Source: Shewanella sp. Choline-02u-19
GTDB taxonomy: Bacteria > Pseudomonadota > Gammaproteobacteria > Enterobacterales > Shewanellaceae
NCBI RefSeq assembly: GCF_002836205.1
Contig: NZ_PJBE01000013.1
Coordinates: 2,542,001 to 2,606,000 of the forward strand
Reading direction: 5' to 3'
DNA: 64,000 bases
How positions within the stretch are numbered: the first letter of the stretch is position 1; each line of letters starts with the position of its first letter. The position numbers and the translations under genes were made by a program. Shown piece after piece: positions 9,271 through 18,324 of the stretch. The notes below the pieces were generated by a model. The model ran no database searches. It had not been told where the DNA came from and saw only the letters and a list, made by a program, of their open reading frames with translations.

Positions 9271-10377
9271 ATGATGAACAAAACTTTACAAGCAGTTCTA
9301 CTCACCTCAATGCTACCTTTTGCCGCTAACGCCGCAGACGCCGCAGACGGCATGAGCCCATGGTATGTCGGTGGCGGTGTCGGTATTAACAACTACGAGC
9401 CTAATTGCGATCAAAAAACCATGAAAACCTGTGGTAAAGATGATCCGTATGCCTGGGATGTTTTTGCAGGTTTTCTTTTTAATGATTACTTCGGTGTCGA
9501 GTTGGGTTACCGCGATCTCGGCCGTGCTGAATGGGTCGACTATTCAGACAAACTCAATGATGTTGGTGCTAAAGGAATGAATTTAGGTCTCGTAGCATTC
9601 TGGCCTTTCGCCAATCGCTGGAGTTTATCAGCGGAAGCAGGTGCCCTAAACTACCTTATGTCTAACAATAAGAACTACGGTAGCGAGTATTATAGTGACA
9701 GCGGCGTCGCCCCATACGTTGGCGCGGGTATTGGTTATAACATTACTGATAATTTAAAAGTCCAAGCTAAATATCGTCGTTATGAAAACCTTGACGAAGA
9801 TAAGTGGAAAACACTGGAGATGGAAAGTAACTACTGGGGACTTGAACTCAGTTATCGCTTTGGTAGCAAAACAAAACCTATCGCTCCTGTAGCTGCCGTT
9901 ATCATTGCCGACTCAGATAATGACGGTGTAAATGACGATATGGATCAGTGCCCCGATACACCATCGACTCATAAGGTTGATGCTAACGGATGTACAATCT
10001 ACCAAGAAGCTGAAGACAAATTCGAAATTGAAGCTAAATTCGATAATAATTCAGCGACCGTAAAAGAAGCATCTTACGGGGATATTAAAGATTTAGCCGA
10101 GTATATGAGTAAGCATCCAAATGCCGAGGTTACCATTGCAGGTCATGCCTCGAATATGGGGAAGGCTGACTACAATATGGACTTGTCTGAACGCCGCGCC
10201 ATTGCCGTCGCTGATGTGTTGATCAACGAGTATGGTGTTGCCCCCGGTAAAGTGTCATCTAAAGGTTATGGCATTACTCGACCTTTAATTGAAGGCAGCT
10301 CTGTAGAAGCCAATCAAGCTAACCGCCGTATTGACGCGCATGTTACAGGTACCGAAAAGGTTCCTGTATTGAAATAA
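9271..10377 (+). CDS. OmpA-family outer membrane protein
   Basis: 368 residues. A signal peptide (MMNKTLQAVLLTSMLPFAANA) precedes an OmpA-type eight-strand barrel (about residues 30-195, ending ELSYRFG). Then come a thrombospondin-3-like calcium motif (DSDNDGVNDDMDQCPDTP) and a C-terminal peptidoglycan-binding OmpA domain (GHASNMGKADYNMDLSERRA, SKGYG). It should anchor the outer membrane to the wall and may act as a porin. ATG codons occur at 9271 and 9274; AAGGA lies 10 bases before the first. It has its own terminator and a structured leader. An EF-hand-like Ca2+ site is an inference from the Asp-rich repeat. Confidence 0.93.
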   Translation: MMNKTLQAVLLTSMLPFAANAADAADGMSPWYVGGGVGINNYEPNCDQKTMKTCGKDDPYAWDVFAGFLFNDYFGVELGYRDLGRAEWVDYSDKLNDVGAKGMNLGLVAFWPFANRWSLSAEAGALNYLMSNNKNYGSEYYSDSGVAPYVGAGIGYNITDNLKVQAKYRRYENLDEDKWKTLEMESNYWGLELSYRFGSKTKPIAPVAAVIIADSDNDGVNDDMDQCPDTPSTHKVDANGCTIYQEAEDKFEIEAKFDNNSATVKEASYGDIKDLAEYMSKHPNAEVTIAGHASNMGKADYNMDLSERRAIAVADVLINEYGVAPGKVSSKGYGITRPLIEGSSVEANQANRRIDAHVTGTEKVPVLK

Positions 10378-10431
10378 GTCGATATCATTATGTAGCTATT
10401 TACGTCAGTTATTGAGTAAATTGCCAAATTT

Positions 10432-10465
10432 TGCTCACAACGGTTACTGTTGTGAGCATTTTTTT
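10432..10465 (+). terminator. Terminator of OmpA-like gene
   Basis: TGCTCACAAC / GTTGTGAGCA stem, 7-base loop, then seven T residues. Confidence 0.93.
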
Positions 10466-10665
10466 GTTCAAATACCAGCGACCGTCACTATAGCCGCCTA
10501 CTAATGTTTAAGGCGATGACTTAATATTTATGCCAATTACTCACGTCTAAAGCTAATGTTTAATAAAACAGCAAGAATTAGACGCTAGAATTAGTAGCTA
10601 TATTACCAAAAAATGCGCATTTACTGATTTTTTACAACTTTTCTGTAATTTTTTTTCATATTTAG

Positions 10666-10694
10666 TTGGAATGATCATAAAAATGGCTTTTAAT
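10666..10694 (+). promoter_or_regulatory. Putative promoter of tal-pgi
   Basis: TTGGAA (10666-10671), 17-bp spacer, TTTAAT (10689-10694). Transcription would begin about 48 bases before the tal start. The region 10466-10665 is AT-rich with nothing else recognised. Confidence 0.45.
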
Positions 10695-10748
10695 ACCTGC
10701 TAATTAACCATCAAACTTATGCTGCTCATTGAGAAGGATGTAATTCAC

Positions 10749-11705
10749 ATGGCCAACACTTTAGAACAACTTAAACCCATCACAACCATAGTTGCGGATA
10801 CTGGTGATATTGAAGCCATAAAACGTTACCAGCCAGAAGACGCCACTACAAACCCATCTTTAATCCTAAAAGCATCGCAAATTCCTGAATATAGTAGCCT
10901 AATTGAAAATGCTATTGCTTGGGCAAAAAGCCAAAGCAATGATGTTGCGCAACAGATTGAAGATGCCGGTGACAAGCTAGCCGTCAATATCGGTCTAGAG
11001 ATCCTAAAAATTGTTCCGGGCCGTATTTCAACAGAAGTTGACGCTCGTCTCTCTTTTGACAAAACTGCCTCAATCGCAAAAGCCCATAAACTCATCAAAC
11101 TTTATCAAGAAGCAGGTATTGATAAATCACGTATTTTGATTAAGTTAGCTTCTACATGGGAAGGTATTTGCGCAGCGAAAGAACTCGAACAAGAAGGCAT
11201 CAACTGTAATCTAACGCTACTTTTTTGCTTTGCTCAAGCGCGTGCATGTGCTGAAGCGGGTGTTTATCTCATTTCGCCCTTTGTTGGCCGCATTCTAGAT
11301 TGGTACAAAAAAGATACTGGTCTTGAGTATTCAGCAAGTGAAGATCCGGGTGTTGTTTCTGTCACTAACATTTACAACTACTACAAACGTCATGGTTTTA
11401 ATACCGTCGTTATGGGTGCAAGCTTCCGTAACACTGGTGAAATCATTGAACTAGCAGGCTGTGATAGATTAACCATTGGCCCTGCATTATTAGAAGAGTT
11501 ATCTAATAGCAATACACCGATTGTTCAAAAACTACTTCCAGCAACAGAAATGGTTGCAGCAGAGCCAGCAATGTCTGAAGCACAATTCCGCTGGGCGTTT
11601 AATGAAGAACCTATGGCTGTAGAGAAGCTAGCTGAAGGGATCCGTAACTTTGCAATTGACCAAGGTAAACTCGAAGTCATGCTAAAAGCAGAACTAACGT
11701 CTTAA
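10749..11705 (+). CDS. tal: Transaldolase
   Basis: 318 residues, matching E. coli TalB in length and along its length. The catalytic Schiff-base lysine lies in [12 protein letters not shown], and other signatures are [18 protein letters not shown] and [11 protein letters not shown]. Transaldolase transfers a dihydroxyacetone unit between sedoheptulose-7-P and glyceraldehyde-3-P in the non-oxidative pentose phosphate pathway. The ATG at 10749 ([15 protein letters not shown]) is chosen because AAGGA lies 12 bases upstream; an upstream in-frame codon at 10719 has no such site. It is followed 18 bases later by pgi, indicating an operon. Confidence 0.97.
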   Translation: MANTLEQLKPITTIVADTGDIEAIKRYQPEDATTNPSLILKASQIPEYSSLIENAIAWAKSQSNDVAQQIEDAGDKLAVNIGLEILKIVPGRISTEVDARLSFDKTASIAKAHKLIKLYQEAGIDKSRILIKLASTWEGICAAKELEQEGINCNLTLLFCFAQARACAEAGVYLISPFVGRILDWYKKDTGLEYSASEDPGVVSVTNIYNYYKRHGFNTVVMGASFRNTGEIIELAGCDRLTIGPALLEELSNSNTPIVQKLLPATEMVAAEPAMSEAQFRWAFNEEPMAVEKLAEGIRNFAIDQGKLEVMLKAELTS

Positions 11706-11723
11706 TGAAGTAGGACTACTAAA

Positions 11724-13361
11724 ATGACCGAACTGACTCAGCTTGCTAGTTGGCAAGCGCTAGCAAAACACAGTACAACAGTGCCGCATATGCGAGAGCT
11801 GTTCCAGCAACAACCACAGCGATTTGACGATATGTCGACCAAGGCATGTGGACTGCTTTTAGATTACTCTAAAAATAGAGCTTCAACAGAAACTCTGTCA
11901 CTGCTGTTTGCATTGGCAAAAGAATCTAAGCTTGAAGAAAAAATCAAAGCAATGTTTGCTGGCAACATCATTAATAATACCGAGCAACGAGCGGTGCTTC
12001 ATACCGCATTGCGAGCGCCAAAAGATAAGGTTATTCATGTTGACGGTGTCAATATTGTGGCTGAAGTTCAGCAAACCTTAGACAAAATGGAACGCTTTGT
12101 TCGCTCGGTAACGACTGGTGAATGGAAAGGCTACACCGGCAAGACTATTACTGATGTTGTGAGTATTGGAATTGGTGGGTCATTTTTAGGTCCTAAGATA
12201 ATCTCTCAAGCCCTGCGTCCTTATTGGACAGGTCAGTTAAATTGTCATTTTGTTGCAAATGTTGATGGCACCTCAATTACTGAAAAGCTTAAGGGACTAG
12301 ATCCTCAGACAACGCTGTTTGTTATGTCATCTAAGTCTTTTAGCACTCAAGAGACGTTGACCAACACCCTTAGTGCAAAAGAATGGTTTTTGACCCAAGG
12401 AGCAACGCAAGCGGATGTTGCTAAACACTTTGTTGCTGTTAGCTCTAATGTTGCTAAAGCCACTGAGTTTGGTATCGATGCAAGTAATATCTTCCCGATG
12501 TGGGATTGGGTTGGCGGACGTTACTCACTTTGGTCGGCGATTGGATTACCTATCGCGCTATTAGTCGGAATGGACCACTTCCGTGAGTTATTAGCCGGTG
12601 CACATGAAATGGACAATCATTTTATGCAAACACCGTTAGAGAACAATATGCCCGTCATTATGGGGCTATTCTCCTTATGGTACGGCAACTTCTTTAATGC
12701 TCAATCTCATGTTGTGCTCACCTATGATCACTATTTGCGAGGGTTACCCGCTTACTTCCAGCAGCTTGATATGGAGAGTAACGGTAAGTCAGTCACGCTC
12801 AACGGTACTGACGTGGACTACAGCACTGGACCTGTAATTTGGGGCGGTGAAGGGACTAATGGACAACATGCTTACCACCAGCTTTTACATCAAGGTACCG
12901 CACTTATCCCTGCCGATTTCATTATGCCACTTAACAGTCATAATCCACTCGGTGAGCATCATGTGCAACTTGCCTCTAACTGTTTTGGGCAAACCCAAGC
13001 ATTAATGCAAGGTAGAACCTTTGATGAAGCATTAGCTGAACTTAGCAGTAGTTCACTATCAGACAGTGACAAGCAACTTATTGCTCAGCATAAAGTGATG
13101 CCAGGTAATAAGCCAAGCAATACCTTGTTAATGGATAAGCTAACACCTTCGACATTAGGCGCCCTTATTGCGTTATATGAGCACAGAACCTTTGTTCAGG
13201 GTGCGATATGGCAGATTAACTCTTTTGATCAATGGGGAGTTGAACTAGGTAAGCAATTGGGGAACGATGTTCTCGACAGGCTAACCGCCAATACCGACGC
13301 CACCGATTTAGATACATCGAGCAATGCGTTAATTAATATATTCAAACAGCACAAAATATAA
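11724..13361 (+). CDS. pgi: Glucose-6-phosphate isomerase
   Basis: 545 residues, the bacterial/eukaryotic long form. It interconverts glucose-6-P and fructose-6-P in the cytoplasm. Signatures are [14 protein letters not shown], the phosphate-binding [42 protein letters not shown] and the C-terminal [14 protein letters not shown] motif. It is 18 bases downstream of tal, so co-transcribed. Shewanella species commonly rely on Entner-Doudoroff and pentose phosphate routes, in which this enzyme recycles fructose-6-P. Confidence 0.98.
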   Translation: MTELTQLASWQALAKHSTTVPHMRELFQQQPQRFDDMSTKACGLLLDYSKNRASTETLSLLFALAKESKLEEKIKAMFAGNIINNTEQRAVLHTALRAPKDKVIHVDGVNIVAEVQQTLDKMERFVRSVTTGEWKGYTGKTITDVVSIGIGGSFLGPKIISQALRPYWTGQLNCHFVANVDGTSITEKLKGLDPQTTLFVMSSKSFSTQETLTNTLSAKEWFLTQGATQADVAKHFVAVSSNVAKATEFGIDASNIFPMWDWVGGRYSLWSAIGLPIALLVGMDHFRELLAGAHEMDNHFMQTPLENNMPVIMGLFSLWYGNFFNAQSHVVLTYDHYLRGLPAYFQQLDMESNGKSVTLNGTDVDYSTGPVIWGGEGTNGQHAYHQLLHQGTALIPADFIMPLNSHNPLGEHHVQLASNCFGQTQALMQGRTFDEALAELSSSSLSDSDKQLIAQHKVMPGNKPSNTLLMDKLTPSTLGALIALYEHRTFVQGAIWQINSFDQWGVELGKQLGNDVLDRLTANTDATDLDTSSNALINIFKQHKI

Positions 13362-13391
13362 GCAAACAGTACACGATTACCATTCCTTTAT

Positions 13392-13417
13392 AAAAGCCAG
13401 TTTCGACTGGCTTTTTT
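13392..13417 (+). terminator. Terminator of tal-pgi
   Basis: AAAAGCCAG / CTGGCTTTT stem with a 6-base loop and T run, 30 bases after pgi. Confidence 0.92.
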
Positions 13418-13595
13418 AGTTTTCACAGCTAGCTACACCAAAAAACATGATTTTGATTCATGTTTATCAGCCATATATCATTTCAATCAACATTAAAACT
13501 TCACCTCCAGTTAACATAAATGAAACATTTATGTTGCACTATGCTTGAAAAATATGCTATTTATTTGAAGACAAAATAAACTATAGGAGGTTGCC

Positions 13596-13784
13596 ATGAA
13601 TAGACTTGATTATGGTAGTGCGCTAGATAGTATCGTTGAGAAGCCTACAAGCCGCTCAAAAAGCTCCAATAAAAAGCGTAAGTGGCGCGAAATTGAAGCG
13701 CTAAAAGAAAAATATCGTTTGCTTAAAGAGCTGCAAGATATGGACAACGGCTTTGACGGTGAATTAGACAGCCTCCTAATGTAA
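13596..13784 (+). CDS. Small DUF3545-family protein
   Basis: 62 residues, highly charged. A Lys/Arg/Ser-rich centre (SRSKSSNKKRKWREIEALKE) is followed by a helical stretch ending ELQDMDNGFDGELDSLLM. The pattern fits the DUF3545 family of small gammaproteobacterial proteins of unknown function (from memory). A canonical AGGAGG site sits 7 bases before the ATG, so it is probably well translated. It stands alone with its own terminator. The basic patch could bind nucleic acid, but this is a guess. Confidence 0.8.
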   Translation: MNRLDYGSALDSIVEKPTSRSKSSNKKRKWREIEALKEKYRLLKELQDMDNGFDGELDSLLM

Positions 13785-13795
13785 ACAAGTAAACT

Positions 13796-13822
13796 AAAAA
13801 GAGCGCATATAGCGCTCTTTTT
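13796..13822. terminator. Bidirectional terminator between DUF3545 and hemerythrin genes
   Basis: AAAAAGAGCGC / GCGCTCTTTTT stem with a 5-base loop; both flanks suit termination of the two converging genes. Confidence 0.92.
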
Positions 13823-13838
13823 GATCCTAGCAACATCG

Positions 13839-14378
13839 TTAATCGGCTATTTCAATATACTCTTTTAGTTCCTCAAACAGCACATTGTCACTTTCACTAA
13901 ATAACGGATCATCAATCAGCCTTGCATCACACATCTTCACCACCGTTTTCCAGTCCTCCTCAGTAATCACATCAGACCATTTTGGAAATACCGTCGACTC
14001 CTCAAACTCCATATGCGACAGCTGCAGTTCAACGTAACCTTCTAAGTCGCTGACGAGCTGCTCTTTAGACACCACCACATCACTCAGAATTAAATTGAGT
14101 GTCGCCATTAAAGATGCCGACGAATCAACCAACTTTCTATGCTCTGCAGTTAATGTTTCATTAATATGGGCTCTGCCTAACTTGTTCCAATAAAACTCTG
14201 AGATCACCTCCTCTAATGGGTGATGGCTGTGCTCAGCATAGCTTTGCATATATTCAACAATATCGCGGACTAAGTTATAGTTAATCCCCTCACCTGCCGC
14301 TAGCTTAATGTGTTTTGTCTTTAAAATCTTAAGCAAAATACCAATATGCTTGTGATCGTGCATCAGTCTGGCTAGCAT
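13839..14378 (-). CDS. Hemerythrin-like (HHE domain) protein
   Basis: 179 residues from the ATG at 14378. An upstream in-frame TTG at 14414 would add 12 residues, but GGAG lies just before the ATG. Iron-ligand motifs of the HHE domain are visible: HDHKH near the N-terminus, YAEHSHHPLEE, TAEHRK and LSHMEFEESTVFP. Such proteins bind a di-iron centre and take part in oxygen, nitric oxide or iron stress responses. It is monocistronic, convergent with the DUF3545 gene and divergent from nfo. The substrate is not evident. Confidence 0.9.
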   Translation of the reverse strand: MLARLMHDHKHIGILLKILKTKHIKLAAGEGINYNLVRDIVEYMQSYAEHSHHPLEEVISEFYWNKLGRAHINETLTAEHRKLVDSSASLMATLNLILSDVVVSKEQLVSDLEGYVELQLSHMEFEESTVFPKWSDVITEEDWKTVVKMCDARLIDDPLFSESDNVLFEELKEYIEIAD

Positions 14379-14599
14379 AGTTTTCTCCACCCAAATTCGC
14401 CCCACTAGATACAATATTAGTAAACAGTACGAATAACGGCCAACTATAACAAAAAGAGAATGTGTATCATCGTGACAGAGATCAACAAAATCAGACTAAT
14501 TTACAACCACTTATTTACCCAATATAGAGACTAGTACCGTTGAAACTAATGTTGTCAGGCCGTCAGCTGAATTAATCAACAAAAATACAGGAAGAAACA

Positions 14600-15457
14600 A
14601 TGCAACCGAACTACTTTATAGGCGCACATGTTAGTGCCTCTGGCGGCATAGCAAATGCTCCCACAAATGCTGCCGCTATCGGCGCTAACGCTTTTGCGTT
14701 ATTTACTAAAAATCAGCGCCGCTGGGCAAGTAAGGCGCTAGATGAAAAGCAAATAACGCTATTTAAAGAAAACTGTCACAAAGCTAACATTTCAATGGAT
14801 GCTATTTTACCCCATGACAGCTATCTGATTAACTTAGGGCACCCAGATGATGAGCTACTCACTAAATCACGTGAAGCTTTTTATGATGAAATCGCCAGAT
14901 GTGAACAAATAGGTTTAACCCTGCTTAATTTTCACCCCGGTAGCCACCTAAGACAAATTGACACCGATAAATGCCTCACGCGAATAAGCGAGTCGATAAA
15001 CTTAGCACTGACGCGTTCAAGTACCGTGACTGCGGTGATCGAAAATACTGCAGGCCAAGGCTCAAACCTGGGTCATAGTTTTGAGCAACTCGCTCAGATA
15101 ATTGACGGCGTTGAAGACAAGTCACGCGTCGGAGTTTGTATCGACACCTGCCATATGTTTGCTGCAGGGTATGATATTCGCAGTCAGATAAGCTGTAAGG
15201 CCGTTTTCGATGAATTTGATAAAATTGTTGGTAATCAATATCTCAAAGCCATGCATTTAAACGACAGTAAAACAGGACTTAACAGCCGCGTTGATCGTCA
15301 TGAATCTCTGGGTAAGGGGGAAATAGGGGCAGAAGCGTTTGCGACGCTAATGACACTTGACGCTGTTAAGGGTATTCCGCTCATTCTAGAAACAACCAAT
15401 GCTGAGCTGTGGCCTGAAGAGATTAATTGGCTACGCAGTTTAACTAAAGCACCATGA
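14600..15457 (+). CDS. nfo: Endonuclease IV (AP endonuclease)
   Basis: 285 residues, the size of E. coli Nfo. It cuts the DNA backbone at abasic sites in base excision repair using three zinc ions. The TIM-barrel metal motifs are [73 protein letters not shown] and IPLILETTN (read in pieces along the protein). AGGAAG lies 8 bases before the ATG. Single gene. Confidence 0.97.
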   Translation: MQPNYFIGAHVSASGGIANAPTNAAAIGANAFALFTKNQRRWASKALDEKQITLFKENCHKANISMDAILPHDSYLINLGHPDDELLTKSREAFYDEIARCEQIGLTLLNFHPGSHLRQIDTDKCLTRISESINLALTRSSTVTAVIENTAGQGSNLGHSFEQLAQIIDGVEDKSRVGVCIDTCHMFAAGYDIRSQISCKAVFDEFDKIVGNQYLKAMHLNDSKTGLNSRVDRHESLGKGEIGAEAFATLMTLDAVKGIPLILETTNAELWPEEINWLRSLTKAP

Positions 15458-15478
15458 ATACGAGGCTAATACAGATGA

Positions 15479-15769
15479 TTACATTAGGCATTTATAGATA
15501 ACCGCGACCACTTTAGTTGGCTCGCCTAAGTCGATTTGTAACCAAACGATGTGTGTTCCTTCGAGCTCTTCACCCTGCTTTATAGCACTTAGTTTGGCAT
15601 CTTCGAGCGCATTTTCTCCGTGTCCTATGCCTCTAACCATTGCAAAGCTATCGCAGTGGGTGACTTCAAAATCGTATGCTTCATTTATCCTGTGGTACAG
15701 CTGAAATTCTTCACTGGCACAACCACTTAACAAACTGAGTAACAATATACTGACGACAAAACGTAACAC
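15479..15769 (-). CDS. Small predicted lipoprotein of unknown function
   Basis: 96 residues if translation starts at GTG 15769 (VSVLRFVVSILLLSLLSGC), which has AAAGGTG eight bases upstream; a TTG at 15805 would add 12 residues. The lipobox LSGC predicts lipid attachment and export. The mature part has three more cysteines (HCD, a final YKC) and a GHGENALEDAKLSAIKQGEEL segment. This is like small lipoproteins with a Cys-bridged fold such as DUF4156/RcsF-like proteins, but I do not recognise it firmly. It is convergent with nfo. Confidence 0.75.
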   Translation of the reverse strand: MLRFVVSILLLSLLSGCASEEFQLYHRINEAYDFEVTHCDSFAMVRGIGHGENALEDAKLSAIKQGEELEGTHIVWLQIDLGEPTKVVAVIYKCLM

Positions 15770-15970
15770 AGATACGACACCTTTTATAAAAACTGCGCCG
15801 CACAATATAAAATATCTTGAGTAAACAATGGGATCTAAGTCACGCTAAAGTAGATCTAACTAATACATTCCGCCCCATTTGTTAACAGCCACAACGAAGC
15901 TCAATGACATTGCAGCAGCAACCTCACTCCAAAGTCGATAAAAAAGCACATAAGCCACACTTTCACCACA

Positions 15971-16002
15971 AAAAAAGAGAAGCTATAACAGCTGCTCTTT
16001 TT
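15971..16002 (-). terminator. Terminator of the thr operon
   Basis: On the minus strand AAAAAGAGCAGCT and AGCTTCTCTTTTTTT form a stem with one mismatch followed by a long T run, 25 bases after the thrC stop. The stretch 15770-15970 holds nothing else recognised. Confidence 0.85.
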
Positions 16003-16026
16003 AATGGTGAGTCGTTATAATTCCGG

Positions 16027-17313
16027 CTATTTTACTAAGATACTAAATAAGTGCCGCTTTAATGCGTCAAAGTCTGCTGGTAAATGGGCTGACAAAATAG
16101 TTTTAGGTACCACATTCGCAAGTGCGGGCGGCAGCGGCAACTCAATGTCCAAGATCTGCTCAACCACTTCGTTAAATTTTGCTGGGTGGGCAGTCCCTAA
16201 GAAGATACCTTTTTCACCTGTCACCATCGTTTGCTTTAAAGCAAACGCCGCAATACCGGCATGTGGCTCAGAGAGATAACCCACTGCATGAAGCCCTTTA
16301 ACTGAATCGGCGGTATCCGCCTCTGACACGCCAATACCTTTAATATCGGCTAATGACCAGTTCATCGCCTTAACAATGGCTTCAACTCGAGGCCAGTTGC
16401 TTGGTTCAGCAACATCCATCGCGTTCGACATAGTCGCAACGGTCAGCTGTGGGGACCATTCCCCCTTGTCGAGATAACGTGGTACGGTATCATTGCTATT
16501 GGTTGCAGCAATAAAGCGCTTAATCGGCAATCCCATCGCTTTAGCAAATAGACCCGCTGTTAGATTACCAAAGTTACCGCTTGGCACTGCGATAACAGGA
16601 TCTGAGTTATTCGTTTTCTTAAACTGCGCGACGGCTTCAAAGTAGTAACAAATCTGCGCCAATAAGCGGCTGATGTTAATTGAGTTAGCAGAGTTTAGAT
16701 GTAAGCCATCACGAATATCGCTGTCTTCAAATGATTGTTTCACTAAGGTTTGGCATGCATCAAAATCAGCACTGACAGCCACAGTGTGAATATTGTCACC
16801 TAGCGTCGTAAACATCTTTTCCTGCAGTACACTGATCTTACCTTTAGGATAGAGCACGACGACGTTGATATTATCCAGCCCGTAAAATGCATCCGCGACC
16901 GCAGCGCCAGTATCGCCAGAAGTCGCGGTTAAAATATTGATTTTTTCGTCTTTTGCCAACGCATTTAAGCACTGCGCCATAAAGCGTGCGCCAAAATCTT
17001 TAAAGGCCAACGTCGGACCATGGAATAACTCTAAGCTATACAAATCCTTGTCTGCTTGTACCAGCGGCAGCTCAAAATTAAAGGCTCGCTCAACTAAACG
17101 GTCAACGGTATCCTGGCCCAACTCTTCAGCTAGCCAAGCGCCGATGACCTTCTTACTGCGCTCCACAAACGGCAGTGCCAGTAAGCCATCAATATCATCT
17201 AATGTAGGAATATTTTTTGGAAAGAAAAGCCCACGGTCTTTTCCAAGTCCAAGTTTAACCGCTTGGGTAAAGCTTACCACCTGGGATGGGTGCTTCAGAT
17301 TATATAATTCCAT
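16027..17313 (-). CDS. thrC: Threonine synthase
   Basis: 428 residues, the E. coli ThrC type. It converts O-phosphohomoserine to threonine with pyridoxal phosphate. The start MELYNLKHPSQVVSFTQAVK and the cofactor-lysine motif HGPTLAFKDFGARF are typical, followed by LTATSGDTGAAVADAF and AVPSGNFGNLTAGLFAK. It is the last gene of thrLABC, 78 bases after thrB. Regulation is by the thrL attenuator upstream. Confidence 0.98.
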   Translation of the reverse strand: MELYNLKHPSQVVSFTQAVKLGLGKDRGLFFPKNIPTLDDIDGLLALPFVERSKKVIGAWLAEELGQDTVDRLVERAFNFELPLVQADKDLYSLELFHGPTLAFKDFGARFMAQCLNALAKDEKINILTATSGDTGAAVADAFYGLDNINVVVLYPKGKISVLQEKMFTTLGDNIHTVAVSADFDACQTLVKQSFEDSDIRDGLHLNSANSINISRLLAQICYYFEAVAQFKKTNNSDPVIAVPSGNFGNLTAGLFAKAMGLPIKRFIAATNSNDTVPRYLDKGEWSPQLTVATMSNAMDVAEPSNWPRVEAIVKAMNWSLADIKGIGVSEADTADSVKGLHAVGYLSEPHAGIAAFALKQTMVTGEKGIFLGTAHPAKFNEVVEQILDIELPLPPALANVVPKTILSAHLPADFDALKRHLFSILVK

Positions 17314-17391
17314 GATGACGTCCTTTGATTCTCAATGCTGTATTGATAGTTTTTATTACACGTTATTTGCTTCACATTTGTTCTTTATAAA

Positions 17392-18324
17392 TTAGGCTCG
17401 ACGAGCCCCTAAATCATCAATTTGGCAAATATGTGAAAAGCCTAATGCTTGATCAATATAATTTTCATCTAACCACTGCTTAGCAACTCTTGCTGTTTCT
17501 ATATCATCAGTAATAGTGAACAAGGTAGGCCCACTGCCAGATATCCCCGTTGTTAGCATACCTATCTCCGCAAGGGCAGACTTAGCTTGTTGGTAATGAG
17601 GGATCTCTGCTGCGCGATAAGGCTCAGCAAGCACATCTTTGAGTACCGAGATAGCCAATGCGTCGTCTTGCTTATAGCAAGCGTGCACAAAAGCACTGAG
17701 GTAACGGCCAAAATCAATTGTGGTTTGCTTTGAATACTGCTCTGGCATCAACTGGCGCATTCGTGCCGTCGATAACGAGATCCCAGGATAGGCTACCACC
17801 CAATACCACTGTTTAAACGTGGGTATCGGCTCACAAATAACCTGCGGCGTATCAAGCATTAATTGCATACCGCCAAGAAAGCATGGCGCGACATTGTCGT
17901 AATGTACCGAACCACTAATTTTGCCTTCAAAATCTCCCATTAGCCGAAGCACTTCCTGCTCAGAAAAAGGATTATCAAAATATTCATTGAGTGCTACTAG
18001 CGCTGCCACAACGGAACTGGCACTAGAGCCTAAACCACTGCCAACGGGTAAGTTCTTCTCTAGCGTGAGCTTAAGCCCGACATCTTTGCCTAAATGCTCA
18101 AGGAAAAACGTTGCACACTGATAAACAATATTCTCGCTCTGATTAGCGGGTAGCTTGTTGGCCCAATGCCCTATTACGCTCAATGTTAGTCCTTGCTCAG
18201 CCGATTCAACCGTCACTCTATCGCCAAGTAAACTACCATCTATTGGGGCTAATGCCCCACCGAGCAAGTCAAAACCGACACCCACATTGCCCATTGAAGC
18301 GGGCGCATAAATGGTTACGCTCAT
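17392..18324 (-). CDS. thrB: Homoserine kinase
   Basis: 310 residues, a GHMP-family kinase that phosphorylates homoserine for threonine synthesis. It shows the N-terminal [20 protein letters not shown], the ATP-binding [18 protein letters not shown] and the C-terminal [14 protein letters not shown] motif. Its start overlaps the thrA stop by four bases (18321-18324), consistent with translational coupling within the thr operon. Confidence 0.98.
   Translation of the reverse strand: MSVTIYAPASMGNVGVGFDLLGGALAPIDGSLLGDRVTVESAEQGLTLSVIGHWANKLPANQSENIVYQCATFFLEHLGKDVGLKLTLEKNLPVGSGLGSSASSVVAALVALNEYFDNPFSEQEVLRLMGDFEGKISGSVHYDNVAPCFLGGMQLMLDTPQVICEPIPTFKQWYWVVAYPGISLSTARMRQLMPEQYSKQTTIDFGRYLSAFVHACYKQDDALAISVLKDVLAEPYRAAEIPHYQQAKSALAEIGMLTTGISGSGPTLFTITDDIETARVAKQWLDENYIDQALGFSHICQIDDLGARRA

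Noticed and set aside
14468..14483. CRP-like box between the hemerythrin gene and nfo
   Set aside because: CGTGA-N6-TCAAC has mismatches in both half sites and no clear promoter beside it.
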